A stretch of 64,000 bases of DNA from Mycobacterium asiaticum (GTDB lineage Bacteria > Actinomycetota > Actinomycetes > Mycobacteriales > Mycobacteriaceae). Positions 32,606 to 41,672 of the stretch are shown here, one piece after another. The position numbers and the translations under genes are program-made. The notes below the pieces were generated by a model that ran no database searches, had not been told where the DNA came from, and saw only the letters and a program-made list of their open reading frames with translations. The DNA lies in contig NZ_LZMH01000079.1 of NCBI RefSeq assembly GCF_001673635.1, positions 23,223 through 87,222 on the forward strand, written 5' to 3'. Numbering within the stretch: position 1 is the first letter of the stretch; the number at the start of each line of letters is the position of its first letter.

Positions 32606-35275
32606 ATGGCACTAGGGAGCGGATCGCCGGCGATCGCCGGGGAGCGGTACGACGTGGACCGCCTGCTGGCGGGATACCGCACCGTGCGCGCCCAGGAAGC
32701 CCTGTTCGATCTGCGAGACGGGCCTGCCGGCGGCTACGACGAGTTCGTCGACTCCCAGGGCGACGTCCGGCCCGGCTGGGACGAACTCGCCGACGTCATC
32801 GCCGAACGAGGCCGGGCGGGGCTGGACCGGCTGCGCTCGGTGGTGCACAGCCTGATCGACCACGACGGCATTACTTACACCGGGGTCTCGGACGGCCCGG
32901 TCACGAGGTTGCCGGACGGCCACATCCAGCCTCCCGAGCCCGGCCCGTGGCTTCTGGACACGCTTCCGCTGGTGGTTTCGGCCGCGGACTGGGAGGCACT
33001 GGAGGCCGGCCTGGTGCAGCGGTCGCGCCTGCTGGATGCCGTGCTCGCCGACCTGTACGGACCGCGCAATCTGCTCACCGAGGGCCTGCTTCCGGCGCAA
33101 CTGGTGTTCGTCCATCCCGGATATGTGCGCTCCGCCAACGGCATCAAGGTCCCCGGGCATCACCAGCTGTTCATGCACGGCTGCGACCTCAGCCGGCGTT
33201 CGGATGGCAGCTTCCAGGTGAACGCCGACTGGACCCAAGCGCCCTCGGGAGCCGGGTACGCGCTGGCCGACCGGCGGGTGCTGGCGCACGCGATCCCGGA
33301 CCTCTACGAGCACATCGCCCCGCGCCCGAATACGCCGTTCGCCCAGGCACTTCGGCTGGGCTTGATCGACGCCGCCCCCGACGTGGTGCAGGACCCGGTG
33401 GTGGTGGTGCTCAGCCCCGGTATCTATTCCGAGACGGCGTTTGATCAGGCGTACCTGGCCAGCCTGCTCGGTTTTCCGATGGTGGAAAGCGCCGATCTGG
33501 TGGTCCGCGACGGCAAGCTGTGGATGCGGTCGCTGGGCACCCTCAAACAGGTCGACGTGGTGCTGCGCCGCGTCGACGCGCTCTACGCCGATCCGCTGGA
33601 CCTGCGCGCCGACTCCCGGCTCGGGGTGGTCGGCCTGGTCGAGGCGCTGCACCGCGGCACCGTCACGGTGGTCAACACCCTGGGCAGCGGCATCCTGGAA
33701 AGCCCTGGGCTACTGAGGTTTCTGCCCGAGTTGGCCGAGCGCCTGCTCGGCGAGGAATTGCTGTTGCACAGCGCCCCGACGTACTGGGGCGGCATCGCCG
33801 GTGAGTTGTCCCACCTGCTGGCTAACCTGTCGTCGCTGTTGATCAAGCCCGTTGCCGGCGGGGAGCCGCTGGTCGGGCCGTCGCTTTCGTCCGCACAGCT
33901 GACCGAGCTGGCGGGGCGCATCGAGGCCGTGCCGTGGCGGTGGGTGGGCCAGGAGTTGCCCAGCTTCTCCTCGGCGCCCACCGACCACGCCGGTGTGCTG
34001 TCGTCCGCCGGTGTCGGCATGCGGTTGTTCACCGTCGCGCAACGCGGCGGCTACGCGCCGATGATCGGCGGCCTGGGTTACGTACTGGCGCCCGAGCCGT
34101 CTGCCTACACGCTGAAAACCGTTGCAGCAAAAGATATCTGGGTGCGCCCAACGGAGCGGGCCATCACCGAGACGGTGATGCTGCCGTCAGTGCCGGCACC
34201 GGTGAAGACCGGAGCGGGAACCTGGGGCGTCAGTTCACCCAGAGTGCTGTCGGATCTGTTCTGGATGGGCCGCTACGGCGAGCGCGCGGAGAACATGGCC
34301 CGGCTGCTGATCGTGGCGCGGGAGCGCTACCACGTCTACCGGCACCATCAGGACAACGAGGAGAGCGAGTGCGTGCCGGCCCTGATGGCCGCGCTGGGAA
34401 AGATCACCGGCACCGATACCGGCGCAACCAGCGACGGCGAGTACGACCCGGCCGAGATGATCGCCGTAGCGCCCTCGATGCTGTGGTCGATGACCGTGGA
34501 CCTGGACCGGCCTGGATCGCTGATCCAATCGGTGGAAGGGCTGGCGCTCTCAGCGCGGGCGGTGCGCGACCAGCTGTCCAATGACACCTGGATGGTGCTG
34601 GCCAATGTCGAACGGGCCGTGGCTCTTCGGTCCGACCCGCCGCAATCACTGGCCGAGGCCGACGCCCTGCTCGCCAACGCACAGTCGCAGGCGCTGGCCG
34701 GCATGCTGACGCTGGCCGGGGTGGCGGGCGAGTCGATGGTGCACGACGTGGGCTGGACCATGATGGACATCGGCAAGCGGATCGAGCGCGGCCTGTGGCT
34801 GACCGCACTGCTGGGCGACACCCTGACCCGGGTGCGCGGCACCGTCGCCGAGCAGTCCATCGTCGAGTCGACGCTGGTGGCCTGCGAGTCCTCGGTGATC
34901 TACCGGCGCCGCACGCTGGGCAAGGTCAGCGTCGCCGCGGTGACCGAATTGATGCTGTTCGACGCGCAGAACCCGCGGTCACTGTTGTTCCAGTTGGAGC
35001 GGCTGCGGTCCAACCTCAAGGACCTGCCCGGTTCGTCGGGGTCGTCGCGTCCCGAGCGGCTGGTCGACGAGATGAGCACCCGGCTGCGCCGCTCGGATCC
35101 CGGTGAGCTGGAAGAGATCACCGACGGGTGCCGCGAGGAATTGGCGGAGCTGCTCAGCGCCATCCACGCGGCGCTGCGCGACCTGGCCGACGTCATCACC
35201 GCGATACAGCTGGCCCTGCCCAGCGGCATGCAGCCGCTGTGGGGTCCCGACGAACGCCGGACGATGCCCGCCTGA
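32606..35275 (+). CDS. circularly permuted ATP-grasp plus Alpha-E domain protein (Rv2567 type)
   Basis: An 889-residue cytoplasmic protein. Residues about 80-500 are a circularly permuted ATP-grasp ligase domain (motifs KVPGHHQLFMHGCDLSRR, VVVLSPGIYSETAFDQAYL, and VNTLGSGILESPGLL). From about 545 the all-helical Alpha-E domain starts with SSPRVLSDLFWMGRYGERAE. ATP-grasp enzymes form amide bonds from a carboxylate and an amine, so this is the best candidate ligase of the cluster. Its substrates are not known. ATG 32606 is used. Earlier frame sequence overlaps the upstream gene. Its TGA directly abuts the stop of the convergent metallopeptidase gene (TGATCA), with no terminator. Confidence 0.9.
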   Translation: MALGSGSPAIAGERYDVDRLLAGYRTVRAQEALFDLRDGPAGGYDEFVDSQGDVRPGWDELADVIAERGRAGLDRLRSVVHSLIDHDGITYTGVSDGPVTRLPDGHIQPPEPGPWLLDTLPLVVSAADWEALEAGLVQRSRLLDAVLADLYGPRNLLTEGLLPAQLVFVHPGYVRSANGIKVPGHHQLFMHGCDLSRRSDGSFQVNADWTQAPSGAGYALADRRVLAHAIPDLYEHIAPRPNTPFAQALRLGLIDAAPDVVQDPVVVVLSPGIYSETAFDQAYLASLLGFPMVESADLVVRDGKLWMRSLGTLKQVDVVLRRVDALYADPLDLRADSRLGVVGLVEALHRGTVTVVNTLGSGILESPGLLRFLPELAERLLGEELLLHSAPTYWGGIAGELSHLLANLSSLLIKPVAGGEPLVGPSLSSAQLTELAGRIEAVPWRWVGQELPSFSSAPTDHAGVLSSAGVGMRLFTVAQRGGYAPMIGGLGYVLAPEPSAYTLKTVAAKDIWVRPTERAITETVMLPSVPAPVKTGAGTWGVSSPRVLSDLFWMGRYGERAENMARLLIVARERYHVYRHHQDNEESECVPALMAALGKITGTDTGATSDGEYDPAEMIAVAPSMLWSMTVDLDRPGSLIQSVEGLALSARAVRDQLSNDTWMVLANVERAVALRSDPPQSLAEADALLANAQSQALAGMLTLAGVAGESMVHDVGWTMMDIGKRIERGLWLTALLGDTLTRVRGTVAEQSIVESTLVACESSVIYRRRTLGKVSVAAVTELMLFDAQNPRSLLFQLERLRSNLKDLPGSSGSSRPERLVDEMSTRLRRSDPGELEEITDGCREELAELLSAIHAALRDLADVITAIQLALPSGMQPLWGPDERRTMPA

Positions 35276-36319
35276 TCAGGCCGCGTTGGCCGCGGCGGTG
35301 GTCTCCTCGATCACCGCGTGGACGAACTGCATCTTGTCCAGCACCGCGGGCGGCAACACGAACGGATACAGGTCGTCGTGACCCATGGAACGGTTCACCA
35401 TGTTCAGCGACCACGACAACGGCAGCCACATCTCGATGATCGTGGCAAACGCGCTGGGGCCCACCGGCGGTCGGTCGAATGTCGCCGCCGCCGGGGCCAA
35501 GCCGCAGGACGCCGAGGTGTCCAGGGTGTCGCGGATGTGGAGGTAGTGCGCGAACGTCTCGGCCCAGTCCTCGGCGGCGTGCATGGTCGCGTACGACGAG
35601 ACGAAGGTCTCCTGCCATCCGTCGGGGGCGCCTTCGCTGTAATGACGGTCCAGCGCCGCCTGGTAGTCGGCGTCGGGATCGCCGAACAGCTCGTTGAAAC
35701 GTGCCAGGTGCTGCTGCGACGGCGAGATCAGCCGGTAGAAGTAGTAGTGCCCGACCTCGTGCCGGAAGTGCCCCAACAGCGTCCGGTAGGGCTCTTCCAT
35801 CTCCACCCGCAACTGCTCGCGGTGTACGTCGTCACCTTCGGCCAGATCCAGTGTGATGACACCGTTTTCGTGTCCGGTGAAGACCTTCTCGTGGGCACTG
35901 GACAGCAACCGGAAGGCCAACCCGTAGTCCGGGTCCTCGTCCCGCCCGACGATCGGCAGCTTCAGTTCCTTCAGCTCGGCGATCAGGCGCCGCTTGGCCG
36001 CCTCGGCGCGCGCGAACTCGGCCAAACCCACCGTGTCCTGGTCGTTGGGTCGTTCGATCGTCAACGCGCACGACTCGCACAGGCCACCGGGATGATCGAC
36101 CGGAACGATCCAATTGCATTCGGCCAGGTAGAGATTCGCGCACAACTGGTATTCGTTTGCGGGTACGGCGCCGGCGTGGTCGCTGTCCTGGTCCCGCTTT
36201 GCGATCACCAGCAGTGAGATCTGGTCCAGCGAGAACCCCAGCGCGCTGCCGCAGGACAGGCACTCGGAGTTCTCAAAGGCCAGGCGCTGGCCACAGTTGG
36301 GGCAGTGAAAGTCACGCAT
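35276..36319 (-). CDS. zinc-ribbon metallopeptidase (Rv2568c type)
   Basis: A 347-residue protein. The N-terminus is a zinc ribbon: CPNCGQRLAFENSECLSCG, then further cysteines including LCESCAL near residue 92. The rest is a putative zinc peptidase with the motif RHEVGHYYFYRL near residue 195 (HExxH) and a downstream DWAETFAHYLHIRD that can supply the third metal ligand. The family corresponds to the putative metallopeptidase domain often paired with transglutaminases and ATP-grasp proteins. ATG 36319 is preferred over a GTG four codons upstream because of the ribosome site. It overlaps the transglutaminase gene by 8 bases and so is its operon partner. Confidence 0.85.
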   Translation of the reverse strand: MRDFHCPNCGQRLAFENSECLSCGSALGFSLDQISLLVIAKRDQDSDHAGAVPANEYQLCANLYLAECNWIVPVDHPGGLCESCALTIERPNDQDTVGLAEFARAEAAKRRLIAELKELKLPIVGRDEDPDYGLAFRLLSSAHEKVFTGHENGVITLDLAEGDDVHREQLRVEMEEPYRTLLGHFRHEVGHYYFYRLISPSQQHLARFNELFGDPDADYQAALDRHYSEGAPDGWQETFVSSYATMHAAEDWAETFAHYLHIRDTLDTSASCGLAPAAATFDRPPVGPSAFATIIEMWLPLSWSLNMVNRSMGHDDLYPFVLPPAVLDKMQFVHAVIEETTAAANAA

Positions 36320-37238
36320 GGAGCGCGTCACCTTCGAACGGGACGACGTCGACGCCGACGTCGATCACACTGCGCTCGGAGTTGGTGTAGATGATGCCGC
36401 GCAGCGGCGGCACATCCGCGTAGTCGCGGCCGCGTCCGACGACGATGTAACGCTCGTCGACCAGCGCGTCATTGGTGGGGTCCAGGCCCAGCCACTCGAA
36501 CTGACCCGGCTGCTGGGGCGTCCACACCGACGCCCAGGCATGGGTCGCGTCAATGCCTATCATCCGATCCTTTCCCGGCGGAGGGTCGGTGGCCAGATAC
36601 CCGGATACGTAGCAGGCCGCCAGACCGTTGGCGCGCAGGCAGGCGATCGCCAGCCTCGCGAAGTCTTGGCATACCCCCTCGCGGGCGGTCAGAACCTCAC
36701 TGACTCGGGTGGAAACGGTGGTCGATCCCGAGCGGTAGGTGAAGTCGTGGAAGATGCGCGACGAGAGGTCGCGCAGCACGTCCACCAACGGGCGTCCGGG
36801 CTCGAAACTGGGCGCGGCGTACTCGCGGACCTCGTCGGTGATTTCCGGCGGGTTGAGGTCCAGTGTGAAGTCGACCTCCAGCGCTCCCTGGCTACCGCTG
36901 GGGCGGGCCTCTTCCCACGGTCGCAGGGCCGGCCCGGCGTTATACAGGTTCGATGCCTGCATCACGACGTCGACGATGGAGTCGCTGGTGATCGTCAGCG
37001 TGCGGTGCGGTTCGGTGACGTGGAAATACGAGCTGATGTTGCCGTAGGTGTCACGGCTGGTGGAGCTGTCAGCCGGGGCTGGGTCGATGACCAGCCGGTG
37101 CGCGACGCATTTCTGCCGCAGCGAGTCGCGCGGGGTGAGGAATCCGCGGCCGTATGAGCTGGTCACGACGTCGGAGTAGCGGTACTCGGTGCGGTGCGTC
37201 ACTCGGTAGCGCTTGGTGTCCAGGAAATCAGCGGGCAC
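36312..37238 (-). CDS. transglutaminase-like protein (Rv2569c type)
   Basis: A 308-residue protein with the N-terminal transglutaminase-associated beta domain (YRVTHRTEYRYSDVV) and a papain-like catalytic domain. The triad is visible: Cys in REGVCQDFARLAIAC, His in DATHAWASVWTP, and Asp in WLGLDPTNDALVDERY. No signal peptide or membrane segment is seen. Homologs of this pattern in cyanobacteria and proteobacteria hydrolyse or transfer isopeptide bonds, but substrate is unknown. It starts at GTG 37238 and is translated together with the metallopeptidase. It is divergent from the lipase-like gene at 37381. Confidence 0.9.
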   Translation of the reverse strand: MPADFLDTKRYRVTHRTEYRYSDVVTSSYGRGFLTPRDSLRQKCVAHRLVIDPAPADSSTSRDTYGNISSYFHVTEPHRTLTITSDSIVDVVMQASNLYNAGPALRPWEEARPSGSQGALEVDFTLDLNPPEITDEVREYAAPSFEPGRPLVDVLRDLSSRIFHDFTYRSGSTTVSTRVSEVLTAREGVCQDFARLAIACLRANGLAACYVSGYLATDPPPGKDRMIGIDATHAWASVWTPQQPGQFEWLGLDPTNDALVDERYIVVGRGRDYADVPPLRGIIYTNSERSVIDVGVDVVPFEGDALHA

Positions 37239-37380
37239 CGACCAAACCTACTGCCAAGCGCACTACCAGGCGTTCACTCTGCGTGAAGGGCGCGTCTGCT
37301 TCGGAGCTATGCGCCCTGGATGCAGTATCGACGCGAAAATGGGGAACACTTGTTTACTGAAGGCAGAAAGGAGCCGCTCA

Positions 37381-38622
37381 GTGCAGGGACACGAGATCCG
37401 ATCACTGGCCGATCTGGCGGGCGAGGGCACGCGTGTGCTGACGACGCTGGTCCGGGACATGCATCACGGGATCGCCGGCCGGGTGTTCAACTCGATAGGA
37501 CCGGTGTCGAAACCCGTTCAGCTGGTCCACGACGCGACCGCCTCGACCATCTACCGTGCGGTCGACGGCGCCGTGCGCGGCTCGCTGTACGGCGCGGGCG
37601 CGCTGGCCGCGGGAACGGTGAGCAACGACGACGACGAGACCGTCCTGGCACACCCGCGGGTTGCGGGCGCGATCGCCGCGGTCAACGGCATCTATGGGGA
37701 CGAGCTGGCCAACCGGGACAACGGGTTCGCGCTGGCCATGGGCATTCGCCGCAAGGGCCAGCCCGTCGCACTGACCGCGGACTCGCTGGCGACCGCTTTC
37801 CCGAAGGCCACCGGACGCATCGCCGTCTTCGTCCACGGCTGGTGCATGACCGAACGGTCCTGGTGGCGCAACCCGCGCACCGGAGAACCGCTGCGCCCGT
37901 ACGGTAAGCGGCTGCGCAAGGACCTGGGTTACACGCCGATCTTCCTGCGGTACAACACCGGCTTCCACATCTCGCAGAACGGTCAGGAACTGGCTGACCT
38001 GCTCGACCGGGTGCACACGCTCTGGCCGGCGCCGGTGGAGGAAATAGTCCTGGTGGGGCATTCGATGGGCGGTTTGGTCTCGCGCAGCGCCTGCCACTAC
38101 GGGCTCGCGCGCGACCACGCCTGGACCCGCGCCGTGCGCCACGTGGTGTGCCTGGGCTCGCCGCACCTGGGCGCCGACCTGGAAAAAGGCGTCAACCTTG
38201 CCTCGTGGGCATTGGCGAAACTGCCCGAGACCCGCGGGATCGCACAGTTCCTCAACGCCCGCAGCTCCGGCGTGAAGGATTTGCGCTACGGCGCGCTGCT
38301 GGACGAGGACTGGCGCGACCGCGACCCGGATGAGGTACTGCGGGACCGTTGCGGCGAGGTGCCCTTCCTGCCCGATGCGGTCTATCACTTCGTCTCCACC
38401 ACCGCCGCCCCCCGCGCGCTGGGCCTGCTGGTGGGCGATCACCTGGTTCGCCCGAAGAGCGCCGCCGGCCGTGGACGGGTCCGCAAAATCCCGTTCGATG
38501 CCGCGCACGGGCTCACTCTCACCGGTCTCAACCACTTCGACCTGCTCAACCACCCACGGGTTTACGACAAGCTGCTGGAGTGGCTGAGCCAGGCGCCCGC
38601 CACCCCGCAAGCCGTCGGATAG
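37381..38622 (+). CDS. alpha/beta hydrolase, PGAP1/lipase-like
   Basis: A 413-residue hydrolase. The fold's oxyanion strand is RIAVFVHGWCMTERSWW, and the nucleophile Ser sits in VLVGHSMGGLVSR near residue 228. A short CLGSPHLGADLEKGVN follows, as in PGAP1-like and lipase-class esterases. No signal peptide is seen. The substrate is unknown. GTG 37381 is chosen for its AAAGGAG site 7 bases upstream; an in-frame ATG at 37339 has none. The gene is not at this place in M. tuberculosis as I recall it, so it looks like an accessory insertion between the Rv2569c and Rv2570 equivalents. Confidence 0.8.
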   Translation: MQGHEIRSLADLAGEGTRVLTTLVRDMHHGIAGRVFNSIGPVSKPVQLVHDATASTIYRAVDGAVRGSLYGAGALAAGTVSNDDDETVLAHPRVAGAIAAVNGIYGDELANRDNGFALAMGIRRKGQPVALTADSLATAFPKATGRIAVFVHGWCMTERSWWRNPRTGEPLRPYGKRLRKDLGYTPIFLRYNTGFHISQNGQELADLLDRVHTLWPAPVEEIVLVGHSMGGLVSRSACHYGLARDHAWTRAVRHVVCLGSPHLGADLEKGVNLASWALAKLPETRGIAQFLNARSSGVKDLRYGALLDEDWRDRDPDEVLRDRCGEVPFLPDAVYHFVSTTAAPRALGLLVGDHLVRPKSAAGRGRVRKIPFDAAHGLTLTGLNHFDLLNHPRVYDKLLEWLSQAPATPQAVG

Positions 38623-38672
38623 TTCACCGATAGGCGTTCCGAAACCGGGCGCTCGGGCGCACAATCAAAAAC

Positions 38673-39086
38673 GTGGCTACCTGGGCCGACGTCGCCCGCA
38701 TCGTCGCTGAACTGCCACTGACCGTTGAGCACGCACCACGTGACTGGCGGGTCGGCAAGAAGCTGATGGCGTGGGAACGGCCGCTGCGCGGATCCGACCG
38801 CGAAGCGTTGATGCGAGCCGGGGTGGAGCCGCCCAGCGGCGACATCCTGGGTGTACGGGTGTCCGACGAAGGGGTGAAGCTGGCGCTGGTCGCCGATCAG
38901 CCCGAGGTGTACTTCACCACCCCGCACTTCGATGGCTATGCGGCGGTCCTGGTCCGGCTGGCCGAGATCGACGTCGTCGACCTCGAGGAACTGATCATCG
39001 AGGCCTGGCTGGTGCAGGCGCCGAAACGGCTGGTCAAGGAGTTCCTGGCGGAACGACCGAGCATCAGCCCCGCGGACAGTCAATAA
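38673..39086 (+). CDS. MmcQ/YjbR family protein (Rv2570 type)
   Basis: A 137-residue single-domain protein of the YjbR/MmcQ family. Recognisable parts are RDWRVGKKLMAWERPL, VKLALVADQPEVYFTTPHFDG and EELIIEAWLVQAPKRL. Family members adopt a double-wing DNA-binding-like fold of unproven function. The GTG at 38673 has no ribosome site and only a CACAAT box 7 bases before it, possibly leaderless. The last 23 bases overlap the convergent FUSC gene. Confidence 0.8.
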   Translation: MATWADVARIVAELPLTVEHAPRDWRVGKKLMAWERPLRGSDREALMRAGVEPPSGDILGVRVSDEGVKLALVADQPEVYFTTPHFDGYAAVLVRLAEIDVVDLEELIIEAWLVQAPKRLVKEFLAERPSISPADSQ

Positions 39087-40125
39087 CCGCCTGCAGGTCG
39101 TCGGCGCAGGTAAGCACGATTTCGGCGAGCAGAACCTCGGTCGGGTTGCGGGCCGCCGCCGCCAAACTGGCGGCATGGTCGCGCGCGGCCGCGGTATGGG
39201 CACACGCGGTGGCCTCGTCGGTGTCCGCCGCCGACGTCGCCTGCGCAAGCTCGCCCACCGCGCCGCGCAACGGCTCGGCCAGCCACGTCCCGACCGGCGG
39301 CGTGATGGTGCGGGCCAGCTGCAGGACGGCGCTGGCGAACAGGCCCAACCGTGCGGCCTGGTAGTCCACCGCCGCGATGGTCTTTTGCATCGCTATCCGC
39401 AACGGGGCCCTACGCACGATCAGCCTGGCCGTGCTGCGGGCTTCGATCAATCCGCCCAACTGGTTGTGGAGCCGGTCGACACAACTCAGCGGCCAGTCCG
39501 CCGAGACGCGTTCCGGGTCGGCGGTCACGTCGTTGATCTCCACGAGGGTGTCGTGCAGCGCACTCATCACGCCCGCCCGCGCGCTGGCCAACAGGGTCAG
39601 CGGGTTCGCCGGAAACAGCAGGATGCTGAACACCAGCGCCAGCCCGCCGCCGACCAGCGCGTCGAAGAGCCGCTCACCCACGACACCCGCGCTGTGCGCG
39701 AAAGCCAGCACCAAGGTCGCCGACACCGCGGTCTGATTGACGAACATGCCGCCCTGAGCGATGAAACCCGTACCGATCAGCACGGCAACACCCAGCGCCA
39801 CGAAAACGGCCACCGTGAACGCCAGGCCGTCGGTTCCCAGCATCACCTGCACGGCGGCGCCGAGCACGATGCCCAGGGTGACCCCGACGATCATCTGCCC
39901 GGCCCGCCGAGCCCGCAGCACGTTGCTGGCCGACATGCACACCACGGCGGAGATGGGCGCGAAAAACGGCTGCGGATGGTGCAGCACGTCGTGGGTGAGA
40001 TACCACGCCAGCCCGGCCGCCACCGAGGTCTGGGCGATGGGCCACAGTGCGGCGCGCAACCGGTGGGCGGCCGCCGCCGCGCCAACCCCAACCCGATCAC
40101 GCAGCGAGGTGCTCACACCCTTCAT
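39064..40125 (-). CDS. FUSC-family/aromatic acid exporter-like membrane protein, copy 2
   Basis: A 353-residue membrane protein with a hydrophobic N-terminal half of about six helices, beginning WPIAQTSVAAGLAWYLTHDVL, and a cytoplasmic Ala-rich helical tail. HPQPFFAPISAVVCMSASN and RRAGQMIVGVTLGI are family motifs of the FUSC/aromatic acid exporter group (Rv2571c type). It is clearly paralogous to the next gene (40144-41184), with the same segments LAWYL, HDV, QPFFAPI and ALGAAV. They probably arose by tandem duplication. The substrate is unknown. The ends overlap the YjbR gene. Confidence 0.82.
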   Translation of the reverse strand: MKGVSTSLRDRVGVGAAAAAHRLRAALWPIAQTSVAAGLAWYLTHDVLHHPQPFFAPISAVVCMSASNVLRARRAGQMIVGVTLGIVLGAAVQVMLGTDGLAFTVAVFVALGVAVLIGTGFIAQGGMFVNQTAVSATLVLAFAHSAGVVGERLFDALVGGGLALVFSILLFPANPLTLLASARAGVMSALHDTLVEINDVTADPERVSADWPLSCVDRLHNQLGGLIEARSTARLIVRRAPLRIAMQKTIAAVDYQAARLGLFASAVLQLARTITPPVGTWLAEPLRGAVGELAQATSAADTDEATACAHTAAARDHAASLAAAARNPTEVLLAEIVLTCADDLQAVIDCPRG

Positions 40126-40143
40126 CTAATCGGGCGCGGCGGT

Positions 40144-41184
40144 TCACTGCCCGAGGTCGATCACCCTTTGCAAGTCGTCGACACACGTCTGTACCCCCTC
40201 GGCCAGCGCCCAATCCCGTCCGCCGTGCGCGGCCGACGCCAGACTCGACGCGGCGCGACGAGCTGCGGCCACGTGTTCGGCTGCGGCGGTGCGGTCGGTT
40301 TCGGCGAGGGCGACCCCGGCTGCAAGTTCGCCGACGGCGTCGGGCAGGGCATCCGGCAGCGGGCCGCCGATGGCGGCCGTGGCGACGCGCGCCAGGTGCA
40401 GCGCCGACCCGGCGAGGACGGCCACGTGCGCGGTCTGCTGGTCGGCAATACCGGCCCGCTCCCGCACGCTCCAGCGTCGGGGCGCGGCCAGCGTCTGCCG
40501 GGCAGAGACCCGGGCCTGCATGAGCAGGCCCAGCTGCTGGTTGACCCGCTCCACGTCCGGTAGCGGCCAGCCCGGCTCCGGGACGCGGCCACCGACCGCG
40601 TCAGCCGAGTGGACCAGGACGTTGTGGACAGCGGCCAACAGTCCGACGCGGGCATTGTGCAGCACCTTGAGCGGATTGCCGGGGAACAACAGCGCGGCAA
40701 ACATGATGGCAAGACCGCCGCCGATCAGCGTGTCCAGCAAGCGATCGATCACATCACCGCTGCGCGACACCGCGATCACCAGCGTCGCCGAGACGGTGAT
40801 CTGGTTGAAGAACATCAGTCCCTGGGCGATGTACCCGTGCCCGATCAGCACCGCACCGCACAACGCGATCAGCACCGCGACGCCGATGGCGATCGCCCCG
40901 GTACCGAGCAGGGTTTGCACCGCCGCGCCCAGCGCGATCCCGAAGGTGACCCCGATGATCATCTGAACGGCGCGTTGCGTGCGCAGCACGTCGCTGGCCG
41001 ACAGGCAGACCGCCGCGGCGATCGGCGCGAAGAAGGGTTGGCGATGCCCGACCACATCGTGCGCCAGGTACCAGGCGAGGCCGGACGCCGTCGCCGTCTG
41101 CGTAATGGGGAACAGCACGCTGCGCAGCCGGCGCAGGGCCGCGGTACCGGTTCCGGCAGTCCTGGTGAGGAGCGAAACACCCAT
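40144..41184 (-). CDS. FUSC-family/aromatic acid exporter-like membrane protein, copy 1 (Rv2571c type)
   Basis: A 346-residue paralog of the 39064 gene, with about six helices in the first 180 residues (FPITQTATASGLAWYLAHDVV, HRQPFFAPIAAAVCLSASD) and a helical soluble tail. It lies 18 bases upstream of copy 2, so both are co-transcribed. The position after the Ddn-like gene and aspS corresponds to Rv2571c. Exporters of this group have been linked to efflux of aromatic acids, but nothing in the sequence fixes the substrate. Confidence 0.82.
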   Translation of the reverse strand: MGVSLLTRTAGTGTAALRRLRSVLFPITQTATASGLAWYLAHDVVGHRQPFFAPIAAAVCLSASDVLRTQRAVQMIIGVTFGIALGAAVQTLLGTGAIAIGVAVLIALCGAVLIGHGYIAQGLMFFNQITVSATLVIAVSRSGDVIDRLLDTLIGGGLAIMFAALLFPGNPLKVLHNARVGLLAAVHNVLVHSADAVGGRVPEPGWPLPDVERVNQQLGLLMQARVSARQTLAAPRRWSVRERAGIADQQTAHVAVLAGSALHLARVATAAIGGPLPDALPDAVGELAAGVALAETDRTAAAEHVAAARRAASSLASAAHGGRDWALAEGVQTCVDDLQRVIDLGQ

Positions 41185-41234
41185 ACCGCTTACTTACCGC
41201 AGCAGCAGCGGCAATACGGAGACGCTCGCCGGTG

Positions 41235-41672
41235 TCAGTTGCGCTGCAACTCGAACAGTGGGATGACTCTGCTGGTCTTGGCCTGGTACTCGGCGAAACC
41301 GGGCGCCGCGGCAACGATCTTGGGAAAGATCTCCTCGCGCTCGGCGGGCGGCAGCTCACGCGCGGTCACGTCGAAGGCGTCGGTACCAACCTCGATGCGC
41401 GCCCGCGGGTTGGCCCGGAGGTTGTGCACCCAACCCGGGTGGAAGTCCGCGCCGGCGAAGGACCCGATGATGATCAGCTTGCCGTCGACGCGGAAATAGG
41501 CCAGCGGGGACAGCCGGGGCTGGCCCGACTTGGCGCCGGTCGTGGTGAGCAGCAATATGTCGGAGTTCTCAAACGGCCCGCCGACCTTGCCCTGGTTGGC
41601 GCGGAACTCCTCGGCGATCTGCTGGTTGAACGCTTTGACCGTCTCGGTATCAGGCATGCCCTGGGAAGTCAT
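41235..41672 (-). CDS. F420-dependent nitroreductase-family protein (Ddn-like)
   Basis: A 145-residue split-barrel protein of the mycobacterial F420H2-dependent reductase group. Typical segments are DILLLTTTGAKSGQPRLSPL, VDGKLIIIGSFAGA, HPGWVHNLRANPRARIEVGT, and EIFPKIVAAAPGFAEYQAKT. The start at 41672 overlaps the aspS stop (ATGA); a second ATG lies five codons later. Ddn activates nitroimidazoles and reduces quinones in M. tuberculosis, but the natural role of this paralog is not known. Confidence 0.85.
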   Translation of the reverse strand: MTSQGMPDTETVKAFNQQIAEEFRANQGKVGGPFENSDILLLTTTGAKSGQPRLSPLAYFRVDGKLIIIGSFAGADFHPGWVHNLRANPRARIEVGTDAFDVTARELPPAEREEIFPKIVAAAPGFAEYQAKTSRVIPLFELQRN

